DNA from: UTCFX2 sp963788145
GTDB lineage: Bacteria; Chloroflexota; Anaerolineae; Anaerolineales; UBA4823
DNA: 64,000 nt
Assembly (NCBI GenBank): GCA_963788145.1
Contig: CAWBFQ010000014.1
Coordinates: 62,001 to 126,000, forward strand
Direction of reading: 5' to 3'
How positions within the stretch are numbered: position 1 is the stretch's first letter; each line of letters opens with the position of its first letter. Shown here one piece after another: positions 1 to 8,283 of the stretch. The position numbers and the translations under genes are program-made. The notes below the pieces were generated by a model that did no database searches, was not told where the DNA came from, and saw only the letters and a list, made by a program, of their open reading frames with translations.

Positions 1-1110
1 GCCCTCAGAGACAAGAAGATAGAATTCATCTTGACCGAGCACCCCTGGATGGAGAACGACACTCTGTACTCAGATATCATCCTACCAACCACTACCCGCT
101 GTGAGGAATACGACATCAGCGCCGGCGCTGGTAACGTCTGGATGGTCAAAAACGGTGTCGCACCCATTGGCGAATCCAAAACGGACTACGAGGTTTCTCT
201 CGAAGTGGCTAAGAAGCTGGGTTTGGAAGAGAAGTATTCCTGGGGCAGGTCTGTTGAGGACTGGATGAAGTATGGTTATGATACCCGGGGGATCGAGAAG
301 TTAAGCGGCATGACCTGGGAGAATTTCAAAGAAAAAGAGTTCTGGGCTGCTCCCTACGATCCGAAGTGGGAAGAGGCGCTGAAAGCCAAGCCGGGTGGGA
401 GAGGTTTCTACGAAGATCCTGTAGCCAACCCCTTAAAGACACCAACCGGGCTGTTAGAGTATGAATCCTCTTTCATCAAACAGAACTTCCCTGACGATGA
501 AGAGAGACCGCCAGTCCCGCACTGGATCCCAGAAGGTGAGACCCATCAGGACAACCCACTCGGTGAACGAGGGAAAAAATACCCCTTACTCTGTCAGTCA
601 AATCACGGTAGATGGCGTGTGCATGCAGAACATGATGACATACCGTGGTTGAGAGAAATCCCGACCTGCAAGATCAAAGGCATCGATGGATATCTGTATG
701 AGCCTATTTGGCTTCACCCAACAGAAGCTGCCAAGCGAGGAATCAAGCAGGGAGACATCATTGGCATGTACAACGAAAGAGGCATGGTCCTTGGTGGCGC
801 TTATATAACCGAAAGGATTATCCCTGGGGCAGCCTATCAGGATCACGGGGCCAGAGTGGACCCGATTGTTGATGACCCAGACCTCCCGCAGAGCGAGTAC
901 ATCGATCGAGGCGGCGCCAATAACCTCATCTGTCCGGAAAAGATTCTTTCGAGGAACTGTGGAGGACAGGTGGGCAGCGGCTTCCTGGTTGAAGTGAAGA
1001 AGGTCGACATCATGGCCCTGCAAGAGAAGTATCCGGAAGCATTCGCCAGGGATTATGACCCCGCCAGTGGTCTGATATTTAATAACTGGGTTGAAGGAGG
1101 CGTGCTATGA
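1..1110 (+). CDS. Molybdopterin oxidoreductase large subunit, transhydroxylase-like (3' part)
   Basis: This is the C-terminal 369 residues of a DMSO-reductase-family molybdopterin enzyme. The frame is open from base 1, so the N-terminus lies outside the window. The text includes a Mo/W-enzyme 'LPTTTRCEEYD' segment and a C-terminal dinucleotide-binding barrel with SNHGRWR, EHDDIPW, YNERG and YQDHGARVDPI. From memory of the family, these stretches and the following Fe-S subunit resemble the alpha subunit of pyrogallol-phloroglucinol transhydroxylase of Pelobacter more than respiratory DMSO or polysulfide reductases. Substrate assignment is an inference. The stop codon overlaps the ATG of the next gene (ATGA), so the two are translationally coupled. 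Confidence 0.8.
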   Translation, partial: ALRDKKIEFILTEHPWMENDTLYSDIILPTTTRCEEYDISAGAGNVWMVKNGVAPIGESKTDYEVSLEVAKKLGLEEKYSWGRSVEDWMKYGYDTRGIEKLSGMTWENFKEKEFWAAPYDPKWEEALKAKPGGRGFYEDPVANPLKTPTGLLEYESSFIKQNFPDDEERPPVPHWIPEGETHQDNPLGERGKKYPLLCQSNHGRWRVHAEHDDIPWLREIPTCKIKGIDGYLYEPIWLHPTEAAKRGIKQGDIIGMYNERGMVLGGAYITERIIPGAAYQDHGARVDPIVDDPDLPQSEYIDRGGANNLICPEKILSRNCGGQVGSGFLVEVKKVDIMALQEKYPEAFARDYDPASGLIFNNWVEGGVL

Positions 1111-1911
1111 AAGTCTTTATGGTCAGATTCCACAAAGTGCAATGGGTGTTACAACTGCCAGATTGCTTGCAAGGATGAGCATTGTGGGAATGATTGGAGC
1201 CCGTACGCCAAACCTCAGCCCGACACCGGGCAGTTCTGGCTGAAGCAGAATGAATTCGTTCGAGGGAACGTTCCTCACGTAAAAATGACCTATGTTCCCG
1301 TGATGTGCCAGCACTGCGAAGATGCCCCCTGTATGGCGGCTTGCCCCGTGGAAGGCGGCATATACAAGAGAGACGACGGGCTGATTATCATCGACCCCAA
1401 GAAGTGCTCTGGGTGTATGAACTGCGTTGATGCCTGTCCGTATGGCGCCATCTACTATAACAAGAGCTTCAACATCGCTCAGAAGTGCACCGGCTGCGCC
1501 CACCTGCTGGATAAAGGCTGGACAGAGCCCAGATGTGTCGATGCCTGCCCGACGGGAGCGTTGATGTTTGGCGAAGAAGCTGATCTCAGCGCCAAAATCG
1601 CGGAAGGCGTGACATTCCATCCAGAGTTTGGCCTCAAAACCAAGGTCTTCTACAAAGGCTTACCCGATCGGTTTATTGCCGGAACAGTCTATGATCCGGG
1701 CGCCAATGAAGTGCTGATCGGCGCCAAATGCACCTTGACCGGCGAAGGAGAAACCTTTACCCAAGACACAAATCATTGGGGCGACTTCTGGTTTGAGGGC
1801 TTGAAGGTCGGCAATTTCTCGCTGAAGATAGAGTCCGGTGGGAAATCCAAGACCATCGCCGATATCAGCACTCAGAAGGATGTCGGCCTGGGAAACATAC
1901 CGGTAGCTTAG
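1107..1911 (+). CDS. Four-cluster ferredoxin subunit with C-terminal TTR-like domain (frameshifted)
   Basis: Electron-transfer subunit of the upstream molybdoenzyme. It starts at ATG 1107 inside the preceding stop. Reading MKVFMV then requires skipping one base at 1125, after which DSTKCNGCYNC and the rest run to 1911, giving 267 residues. Cysteine groups visible are CNGCYNCQIAC, CQHCEDAPCMAAC, CSGCMNCVDAC and CTGCAHLL/CVDAC, the usual pattern of DmsB/NrfC-type subunits. The last ~75 residues (from about GTVYDPG) form a transthyretin/carboxypeptidase-regulatory-like beta domain. That domain is typical of the transhydroxylase beta subunit and absent from most DmsB proteins. Without the skip the first 59 codons would be lost. 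The extra A is probably a sequencing insertion. Confidence 0.8.
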
Positions 1912-1932
1912 CGCGTATTCAAAGCTGAACGC

Positions 1933-1973
1933 GGTGAGTGAGGGTTCGAACACCACCTGAACCCTCACTCACC
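1933..1973 (+). terminator. Perfect 15-bp hairpin between Fe-S subunit and membrane gene
   Basis: GGTGAGTGAGGGTTC (1933-1947) pairs perfectly with GAACCCTCACTCACC (1959-1973) around an 11-nt loop. No T-run follows, so it may be an RNA processing or stability element or a partial terminator rather than a full intrinsic terminator. The GTG at 1938 lies inside the stem and is an unlikely start for the next gene. Confidence 0.6.
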
Positions 1974-2078
1974 TTATATTACAATAAGGTGTCTTTCAAA
2001 CCCAAAGGCTTTCAAGACTTTTTGGGTTTGGGCAAAACAATAAGACTAAAAATCTCTATGAGGAGCCGGAAGAACAAA

Positions 2079-2699
2079 ATGGAAGAAAAAGAAACTACGC
2101 CAGATACTGTGGATACGAAGGTAAAAAAGAAAAAGGTTTGGCTTTTCCCTGTTTTGGTGGCAGCTGCTGCTGGTGTGATGCTCATATCATGGTTTATGCC
2201 TTGGTGGTCCATCGATGTCGAAGGATTTGCTTGCAATGTAGCCACCATACGTCCCTGGGGTCTTGATGTATGCCCTCAGATGGGCGATTTTGCGATTCTG
2301 ATGAAAGGCACATCCATGCCGTCTTGGTTCGCCCCGTTCATGTGGACCTACCTTGGTTTGTGCTTGATTGCCCTGGTAATCGGTGCATTCGTAATCAGTA
2401 AAGAAATCCGCCTGGGCAAGTTCAAAATCATGCTCTCCCAGTTTCTGGTTGGAGGCGTCGGTCTCTCATACATCGTAGCGGGCATTGTCGCCGCGGTCTA
2501 TGCCGCAATTCGCATGAAAAACGCTTTCGGTGTACCGCTGGTAGGGCGAACGTTCCTCGACCTGGGCGATCCCTTAATCGCTTATGTGGATACATATCTT
2601 CTCCCCGGCTACTACTTGATTTATGTTGCTGGCCTTTTGCTCCTGGTTGTAGCGATATTTCAAGATAAAATCACAGGCGCACAAAAACCAGGCGCCTAA
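2079..2699 (+). CDS. Four-TM membrane protein downstream of transhydroxylase-like enzyme
   Basis: I do not recognise the family. From ATG 2079 the protein is 206 residues, with a charged N-terminus (a KKKK run) and four hydrophobic segments: VWLFPVLVAAAAGVML, MWTYLGLCLIALVIGAF, LVGGVGLSYIVAGIVAAVYA and YYLIYVAGLLLLVVAIF. GGAAG at 2068-2072 gives a plausible ribosome site six bases before ATG 2079; ATG 2058 is an alternative. No heme-ligand pattern or cysteine motif is evident. Position just after the two catalytic subunits suggests a membrane partner or a substrate-handling protein, but the hairpin in between allows independent expression. Confidence 0.65.
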   Translation: MEEKETTPDTVDTKVKKKKVWLFPVLVAAAAGVMLISWFMPWWSIDVEGFACNVATIRPWGLDVCPQMGDFAILMKGTSMPSWFAPFMWTYLGLCLIALVIGAFVISKEIRLGKFKIMLSQFLVGGVGLSYIVAGIVAAVYAAIRMKNAFGVPLVGRTFLDLGDPLIAYVDTYLLPGYYLIYVAGLLLLVVAIFQDKITGAQKPGA

Positions 2700-3061
2700 A
2701 AATATCATCAAGTCAAGTTCGCGGAATCTCGGATCCTTCAGGTTCGCCACCTGAGCGAAGCGTGTCTGCAAAGAAAGCTTTTGATGGCTGTTCGGTTAGT
2801 CCGACCGAACCAGGCTATACCTGTCCAAAGCTGCCTCAAGCTGTTCCTAAACCTCACATCCTGTCCACCTCTGCAGGGCCACATTGACGCAATGTCGGTC
2901 TGCTCAGTGCAGTTCGCTCTGCGGGTCTTGTTATTGGTTGACTTGCCACCACGGTTCGCTTAGAATGCATCTCATCTCTACCATAACGAGCAGCCTGAGC
3001 CAGGCAGTGGAACACAAAAATTCTATTGGTGTCATCGAAGATTCGATTTATAGGAGACATG
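2700..3061. other. Intergenic region, no gene seen
   Basis: No reading frame here looks coding on either strand. A short hairpin GTTCGGT (2790-2796) / ACCGAAC (2804-2810) is the only clear structure, and it could mark the 3' end of the preceding operon. AGGAG at 3052-3056 belongs to the following gene. Confidence 0.5.
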
Positions 3062-4682
3062 ATGGACTACGATGCTATCTTAATACATCCACCAGCAATA
3101 CATGATTTTCGGAAGAAAGCCATATTTCCAGGCCCCATCGCGTATACCGTGGGCGGAAGCACAGTGCAGTTCATCATGCCGCCAGTTGGAATGCTCAGCA
3201 TAGCTGATTACCTCTCCAGACACGGGTACAACGTAGTGGTGGATAATATAGGCGAACGGATGATCTCCAGCGCGAGTTTTGACGTTGAGAAATATATTCG
3301 GAATCTCTCCGCTAAAGTATATTCCATTGGATTACATTGGTGCGTCCACTCTCAAGGAGCAATCGAGATCGCTCGATTGTGCAAAAAGCATCATCCTGAT
3401 GCAATGGTCGTAATCGGAGGGCTCACTGCTACCGTATTTGGTGAAGAGATCGTTCGGAAATATAAATTCGTAGACGCAGTGATCCGTGGCGAGGCTGAAA
3501 AGCCGTTCCTGTCGCTAATGCGGGCGCTGGAAGACGATAAGCCGCTGGATGCTGTCCCGAACCTGACTTTTCGAGACGGCGCAGGCGGCATCACAAGTGT
3601 GCCGCTGATGAAGCCTGATGATGATCTGGATGAATACGAGTTCACCAGGTTGGACTTGCTCAAACCAAACCGGTCGATCTTCCCTCCAGGTATGTTACCG
3701 AGCTGGGTGATACCGGTTTGTCGGGGCTGTTTGCATAACTGCGTTTCATGCGGAGGTTCCGCCTACAGTTATAGAACCTACTTGGGAAGGGCCCATCCTG
3801 CCTTTAGAAGCCCCGAAAAAATTGCTGAGGACCTGCGGAAGCTCAGCGCGCAAGGGGTTCAACTTGTATTTCTCTTCCAAGACCCGCGTATGGGGGGAAA
3901 GGAATATTGGACCAGGTTGCTGAGGACTCTGCAGCAAGAGAAGATTCAACTCAAACAGCTAACAATGGAGCTTTTCACCCCGGCTGACGAAGAATTTATG
4001 CAGGAACTGGCAAAAATCGACACACATGTCGCCCTGACGATTTCCCCAGAATCAGGTGTAGATAGCGTTCGAGGGGCTCATGGGCGAAAATACACCAACG
4101 AGGATATGTTTAAGACCATCGAATTGTGCAAGAAATATGGGATTACTCTTGGGAGCTTCTCGATGATCGCTTTGGCGAATGACACCGCGGAAACGATCAA
4201 ACAGACCTGGAATGGGTGGGAGCATATCTGCTCGCTGAATCGAATCGATCATGCGCCTGTCGATTACGCGTTTGGGCCGATGATTCTCCTTGATCCGGGG
4301 TCGCTGGCATTTGACCGGTCTACCAGTTACGGTTATCGCCTGGTATTTAAAAACCTTGAGGACTACATCAAAGGCATGTCCCTACCATCGTGGCACCAGT
4401 GGATATCCTACGAAACCAAGTTTCTCAACAGAGATGAGATCACAAAACTGACGATCGAACTCGCTGGAGTACTCGATTAACCTCAGAGAGAAATGCGGAT
4501 ACTACAGCAAGCCGGAGGCAGACATCGCCCGTTTTTGCTTTGTCGAAACCAGTAAAGAGACGATAAACGTGGTAGATGATGCAATGAATATTCAAGATGA
4601 GCGTGAAAGACTGAAGAAGTTGAAGTCATTTCGAAAGTTCTTGGACAATAAACTAGATTCCTGGACTTCACCCAAAAAATGA
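3062..4682 (+). CDS. B12-binding-domain radical SAM protein (frameshifted near 3' end)
   Basis: Anaerobic radical enzyme with an N-terminal cobalamin-binding (Rossmann) domain (LIHPPAIHDF, SIADYLSRHGY, VVIGGLTATVF, IRGEAEKPF) and a radical SAM core whose cluster motif is CLHNCVSC (Cx3Cx2C), about residue 225. AGGAG 3052-3056 supports ATG 3062 rather than 3059. The first frame stops at 4480. Skipping the C at 4460 continues as TIESLEYSINLREKC to a stop at 4682, adding a helical, charged C-terminus and giving 539 residues. Product unknown; the layout resembles the B12/radical SAM proteins first noted in Thermoplasma. The next gene is a membrane cytochrome that might supply electrons. Confidence 0.75.
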
Positions 4683-4798
4683 TCAATCGATATCCAAAAC
4701 GATAGATCCATCTGACCCAACGAGATCGGTTTGATTTATCTGTTTTATTTCAGGCATCCAAAAATTTCATCTCAGCAAGCAGATCGAGGAAGACCGCT

Positions 4799-5416
4799 AT
4801 CAAAAAAATTCTCATCTATACTCTAGATATCCTCCTTTTGCTTTCTGGGTCTGCTACCCTGGCCAGCAGCTATGTTGTATGGTTTATTATGCCGCGTGGC
4901 GCAGGTTTGCATGGTAATACCTATTGCAGTGGAAATGGCTTCGGCCCCACTGGAAATTGCGTATCCTTCATGGAAATGACCCGCTACGACTGGATCAAAA
5001 TACATAATTGGGCGGCTGTTGTTTTATCGATAGTCATCACTTTGCACATCATTTTGCATTGGAGTTGGATTATAGAGACAACAAAAAGGATCTCCTGCCA
5101 TATTCAAAGGACTGCAATCCGAATCCTTGAACTGTATGGCGCCGTTGTCGTCCTGTTTATCCTTTTTGTTTTCGAGTGCCTGTCGGGTCTCGTGCTCTGG
5201 CAGGTGCTGCCGCGCGGCGCTCGGGATTACGAACGTATGGTTCAAGGTACCGGAAGAACGTTTCTGGCGCTGCAACGGATTGTATGGGTCGATTTGCACG
5301 CCTGGGTCGCGGTAGTCATCGTCGCTATCCTCATCGTCCACCTGATCTTCAACTGGAGTTTTGTGGTGGGCGCGGTAAAGAAAGTATTTCGTAACACTGT
5401 AAAGCGGGCAAATTGA
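4799..5416 (+). CDS. Membrane b-type cytochrome, two DUF4405-like halves
   Basis: About 205 residues made of two similar halves. Each has a hydrophobic helix ending in PRG (FIMPRG, QVLPRG) followed by a His-rich pair of helices (IHNWAAVVLSIVITLHIILHW and LHAWVAVVIVAILIVHLIF, in shortened form). The repeated histidines are the expected heme ligands of DUF4405/cytochrome b561-like proteins. No ATG, GTG or TTG precedes the first helix. GAGGA at 4786-4790 sits eight bases before ATC 4799, followed by KKILIYTLD, so the start is either a non-canonical ATC or a miscalled ATG. TTG 4838 would cut into the first helix. Likely a quinol or electron-transfer membrane anchor. Confidence 0.65.
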   Translation: MKKILIYTLDILLLLSGSATLASSYVVWFIMPRGAGLHGNTYCSGNGFGPTGNCVSFMEMTRYDWIKIHNWAAVVLSIVITLHIILHWSWIIETTKRISCHIQRTAIRILELYGAVVVLFILFVFECLSGLVLWQVLPRGARDYERMVQGTGRTFLALQRIVWVDLHAWVAVVIVAILIVHLIFNWSFVVGAVKKVFRNTVKRAN

Positions 5417-5769
5417 AAACGCAGAATGGTCTGAAGGATGCCGGCCTTCACTTTGGAATTATCGGAACCCTAACCTTTATGGTATTTATCTTGATTTTCC
5501 GGGCAGATTGGACAGATCGGTTTCGATATTTGAGTTATTTGATACCTTTACCAGTGATATTCCTGCTTGCTGCAAAAAGATTCCCATTTATCAGCGGATT
5601 TATGTTGATTGTGTTGGGGATCGGAGCAGCGATTTTCGATGTTTATTTCTCTCCAGGGAATCCAGGCCAGATCGCCGGCAGAGGCCTGGGGTATACCTGG
5701 ATCTTTGTCACATTACCCCTGGTGATATCTGGAGTTTTTTACCTGATCCTCTGGTGGAAGAATTGTTGA
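5413..5769 (+). CDS. Small four-TM membrane protein
   Basis: 118 residues. TTG 5413 overlaps the TGA of the cytochrome gene (TTGA), implying translational coupling. Four hydrophobic helices are visible: FGIIGTLTFMVFILIF, LIPLPVIFLLAAKRF, GFMLIVLGIGAAIFDVYF and TWIFVTLPLVISGVFYLILWW. I do not recognise the family. The 261 bases that follow, up to xpt, hold no further gene. Confidence 0.6.
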   Translation: MKTQNGLKDAGLHFGIIGTLTFMVFILIFRADWTDRFRYLSYLIPLPVIFLLAAKRFPFISGFMLIVLGIGAAIFDVYFSPGNPGQIAGRGLGYTWIFVTLPLVISGVFYLILWWKNC

Positions 5770-6030
5770 TGCCCGGAGACGGCTCTGATAAAGCGCTTCT
5801 GGCAATAATCGAAAGATCTGGCCTGTGCGCATAAACTTGAAGATGCATTGAAATATGAATTGGAATAATCCGATATCTCGTTTGCACTTCAATTTCTCTA
5901 AAGACTGATGACGAGTTATTTACCCCCCAATCCTGAGTGAATAATTGAATACATATCCACAAGAAATCCGGCTTGACGAACTATCCCCCATCGCTTACCA
6001 TCTCGTATATCTTTTTTGTGCGGAGGGCAA

Positions 6031-6603
6031 ATGAAAGAACTTGTTGAACGCATCACCAAAGAGGGGAAAAACCTGGGGAATGGGATCCTGAAAGTGGACG
6101 GTTTTGTAAACCACCAGGTCGACCCACAGTTGATGGATGTTTGTGGGCTCGAGTTTGCCCGTCGTTTTCGCGGGCTTGGCGCGACAAAAATACTCACCGC
6201 CGAGATCTCAGGGATCGCTCCGGCGGTGATGACCGCCATGCATATGGGGTTGCCGGTGGTCTATGCCCGCAAACACAAACCCATCACCATGCCAGACCAG
6301 GTTTTCCTGACCCTGTCACCTTCCCATACCAAAGGGCGCACAGTAGAGTTGATAGTCTCGCCTGAATATCTTGCTGGCGGCGAGCGAGTGTTGATCATCG
6401 ATGATTTCCTGGCCAGCGGCGCTACCATCCTGGGCCTGGTGCGTCTGGCCTCCACAGCCGGGGCGCAGGTCGTTGGGATTGGCGCATTAATCGAGAAATC
6501 CTTCGAAGGAGGTCGCCAGGCGTTGGCAAATCTGGGCGTTCCAGTCGAATCGCTTGCCTGCATTCGTGCGATGGATGGCGACCTGATCGAGTTTGAAGAA
6601 TGA
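6031..6603 (+). CDS. xpt: Xanthine phosphoribosyltransferase
   Basis: Purine salvage enzyme converting xanthine and PRPP to XMP in the cytoplasm. 190 residues, the usual length. Diagnostic text: KVDGFVNHQVDP at the N-terminus, ARKHKP, the PRPP-binding loop VLIIDDFLASGAT (~residues 122-134) and IGALIEKSFEGGR. GGAGGGC directly before ATG 6031 fixes the start over an upstream GTG at 6016. It is followed within 10 bases by guaA, so XMP made here can be aminated to GMP by the neighbour. No purine riboswitch was recognised upstream. Confidence 0.93.
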   Translation: MKELVERITKEGKNLGNGILKVDGFVNHQVDPQLMDVCGLEFARRFRGLGATKILTAEISGIAPAVMTAMHMGLPVVYARKHKPITMPDQVFLTLSPSHTKGRTVELIVSPEYLAGGERVLIIDDFLASGATILGLVRLASTAGAQVVGIGALIEKSFEGGRQALANLGVPVESLACIRAMDGDLIEFEE

Positions 6604-6613
6604 ACCCTCTGCT

Positions 6614-8224
6614 ATGGATGCCATTACTGTCCTCGACTTCGGTTCGCAATACGCCCAACTGATCGCCCGTAAGGTGCGTGAGTTGCAGGTCTATTGCGAG
6701 CTATTCCCCTGGGATGCTCCTCCTGAAACAACGCTAGCGATCCAACCCAAGGGTTTTATCCTATCGGGGGGGCCAGCTTCAGTTTACGATCCAGACGCCC
6801 CTTTTATTCCCGCTTACGTGCTGAATAGTGGGCTGCCCGTGTTGGGAATCTGCTATGGCATGCAAGCGCTAACCCACGCATTGGGTGGAAAAGTCAGCGC
6901 TTCAGCCCAACGGGAATACGGATTAGCGCAATTGGAGACTTGGGTCGAGAACCCGCTCATCTCAACCGGGTCGCAATCCATCTGGATGTCGCACGGCGAC
7001 CGGATCGATACGCCGCCGCCAGGTTTCAGTGTGCTTGGGCGCAGCAATCATTCCCCTGTGGCATTCATGGGGGATATCGATCGGCGTTACTACGGTCTGC
7101 AGTTCCATCCGGAAGTCCATCACTCTCCCAATGGACGAGAAATCCTTAGCCGGTTTGTGCTGAATATCTGCCAGGCTCTCCCCGAATGGACGCCCAATTC
7201 CATTATCGCATCGAGCGTGGATCGAATTCGCCAGCAAGTAGGGTCAGACTCAGTCCTCTCGGCAGTGAGCGGCGGAGTAGACTCCAGCGTCGCGACCGCA
7301 TTGATTCAACATGCCATCGGGGATCAGCTCACTGCTGTATTCGTCGATACGGGGATGCTCCGCCTGAATGAAGCCTCTCAGGTTCAGTCCGTCCTGCAGG
7401 ACCGGCTTGGGATTGAGCTGATCACCGTTCAAGCCGAAGATCAATTTCTCCAGGCTTTGCAGGGGATCACATCGCCCGAACAGAAACGGCGAGTGATCGG
7501 CGAATTATTTATTCGCATCTTTGAAGAGCAGGCCAGGCAGCTCGATCAACGCCAGCAATCCAGGGATCAACGAGATAGCTCCCGGACGCGCTTCCTCGTC
7601 CAGGGAACGATCTACCCAGATGTGGTTGAGTCCAGCGCACCGGACCGCTCGCAAGCTCAACGCATCAAAACCCATCATAATGTCGGCGGATTGCCGGAGG
7701 AGATGGCTTTCGAACTGGTCGAGCCGCTGCGTTATCTTTTTAAAGACGAAGTAAGATTGGTCGGCGAAGCGCTCGGCTTGCCAGCGGAGATGGTCTGGCG
7801 CCAGCCCTTTCCAGGCCCCGGGCTGGCAGTGCGCTGCCTGGGAGAAGTGAACGCTGAACGGCTGGAACGCTTAAGGCAGGCGGATGCGATCTTTACCAGC
7901 GAGCTGGGGGCTTCTGGTTTGTTAAGAATGGCGACCGTGGATAAAAGCGAAACGATCGTTGGGCCGATCTCCGGAACCGCCCAGGCATTCGCGGTGTTGC
8001 TCCCGGTGCAATCGGTAGGAGTGATGGGCGACAAACGCACTTACAACGAAGTAATTGCCCTGCGAGCCGTCACCACAGAAGATTTCATGACGGCAGACTG
8101 GGCGCGCATCCCCTACGATTTACTGGCGCGGATCGCCAACCGGATTGTGAATGAGGTGCAAGGTGTGAACCGGGTGGTATACGATATCACCAGCAAACCA
8201 CCTGCCACCATAGAGTGGGAATAA
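6614..8224 (+). CDS. guaA: GMP synthase (glutamine-hydrolysing)
   Basis: Converts XMP to GMP with glutamine and ATP. 536 residues. The N-terminal class I glutamine amidotransferase has VLDFGSQYAQLIARKVRE, the nucleophile GICYGMQ and the His-Glu pair in LQFHPEVHHSP. The ATP pyrophosphatase has the PP-loop SGGVDSSVA, and the C-terminal dimerisation domain ends in TSKPPATIEWE. Other landmarks are LVQGTIYPDVVES and HHNVGGLPE. ATG 6614 gives the canonical N-terminus (MDAITVLDFG); an upstream TTG at 6593 would overlap xpt. Probably co-transcribed with xpt. Confidence 0.96.
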   Translation: MDAITVLDFGSQYAQLIARKVRELQVYCELFPWDAPPETTLAIQPKGFILSGGPASVYDPDAPFIPAYVLNSGLPVLGICYGMQALTHALGGKVSASAQREYGLAQLETWVENPLISTGSQSIWMSHGDRIDTPPPGFSVLGRSNHSPVAFMGDIDRRYYGLQFHPEVHHSPNGREILSRFVLNICQALPEWTPNSIIASSVDRIRQQVGSDSVLSAVSGGVDSSVATALIQHAIGDQLTAVFVDTGMLRLNEASQVQSVLQDRLGIELITVQAEDQFLQALQGITSPEQKRRVIGELFIRIFEEQARQLDQRQQSRDQRDSSRTRFLVQGTIYPDVVESSAPDRSQAQRIKTHHNVGGLPEEMAFELVEPLRYLFKDEVRLVGEALGLPAEMVWRQPFPGPGLAVRCLGEVNAERLERLRQADAIFTSELGASGLLRMATVDKSETIVGPISGTAQAFAVLLPVQSVGVMGDKRTYNEVIALRAVTTEDFMTADWARIPYDLLARIANRIVNEVQGVNRVVYDITSKPPATIEWE

Positions 8225-8268
8225 AACGTAACTGCTCAGGCTGAAGCCCGCAGAGTTCCCCACGAATG

Positions 8269-8277
8269 TGCTAAAAT
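8269..8277 (+). promoter_or_regulatory. Extended -10 (TGCTAAAAT) next to start codon
   Basis: TGCTAAAAT ends six bases before ATG 8284 and no Shine-Dalgarno sequence is present, so transcription would begin at or next to the start codon and the mRNA would be leaderless. The same geometry recurs at several genes in the window. Confidence 0.5.
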
Positions 8278-8283
8278 CTCAGT

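Noticed and set aside
598..1023. 141-codon minus-strand frame inside the molybdoenzyme gene
   Set aside because: It is antisense to a well-supported coding region and shows no family features.
1938..2078. GTG 1938 as start of the membrane gene
   Set aside because: It lies inside a perfect 15-bp stem and would add a non-hydrophobic leader; ATG 2079 has a better ribosome site.
5770..6030. Purine riboswitch upstream of xpt
   Set aside because: The position is typical, but the conserved core bases and paired stems of the purine aptamer could not be found, and no terminator hairpin is present.
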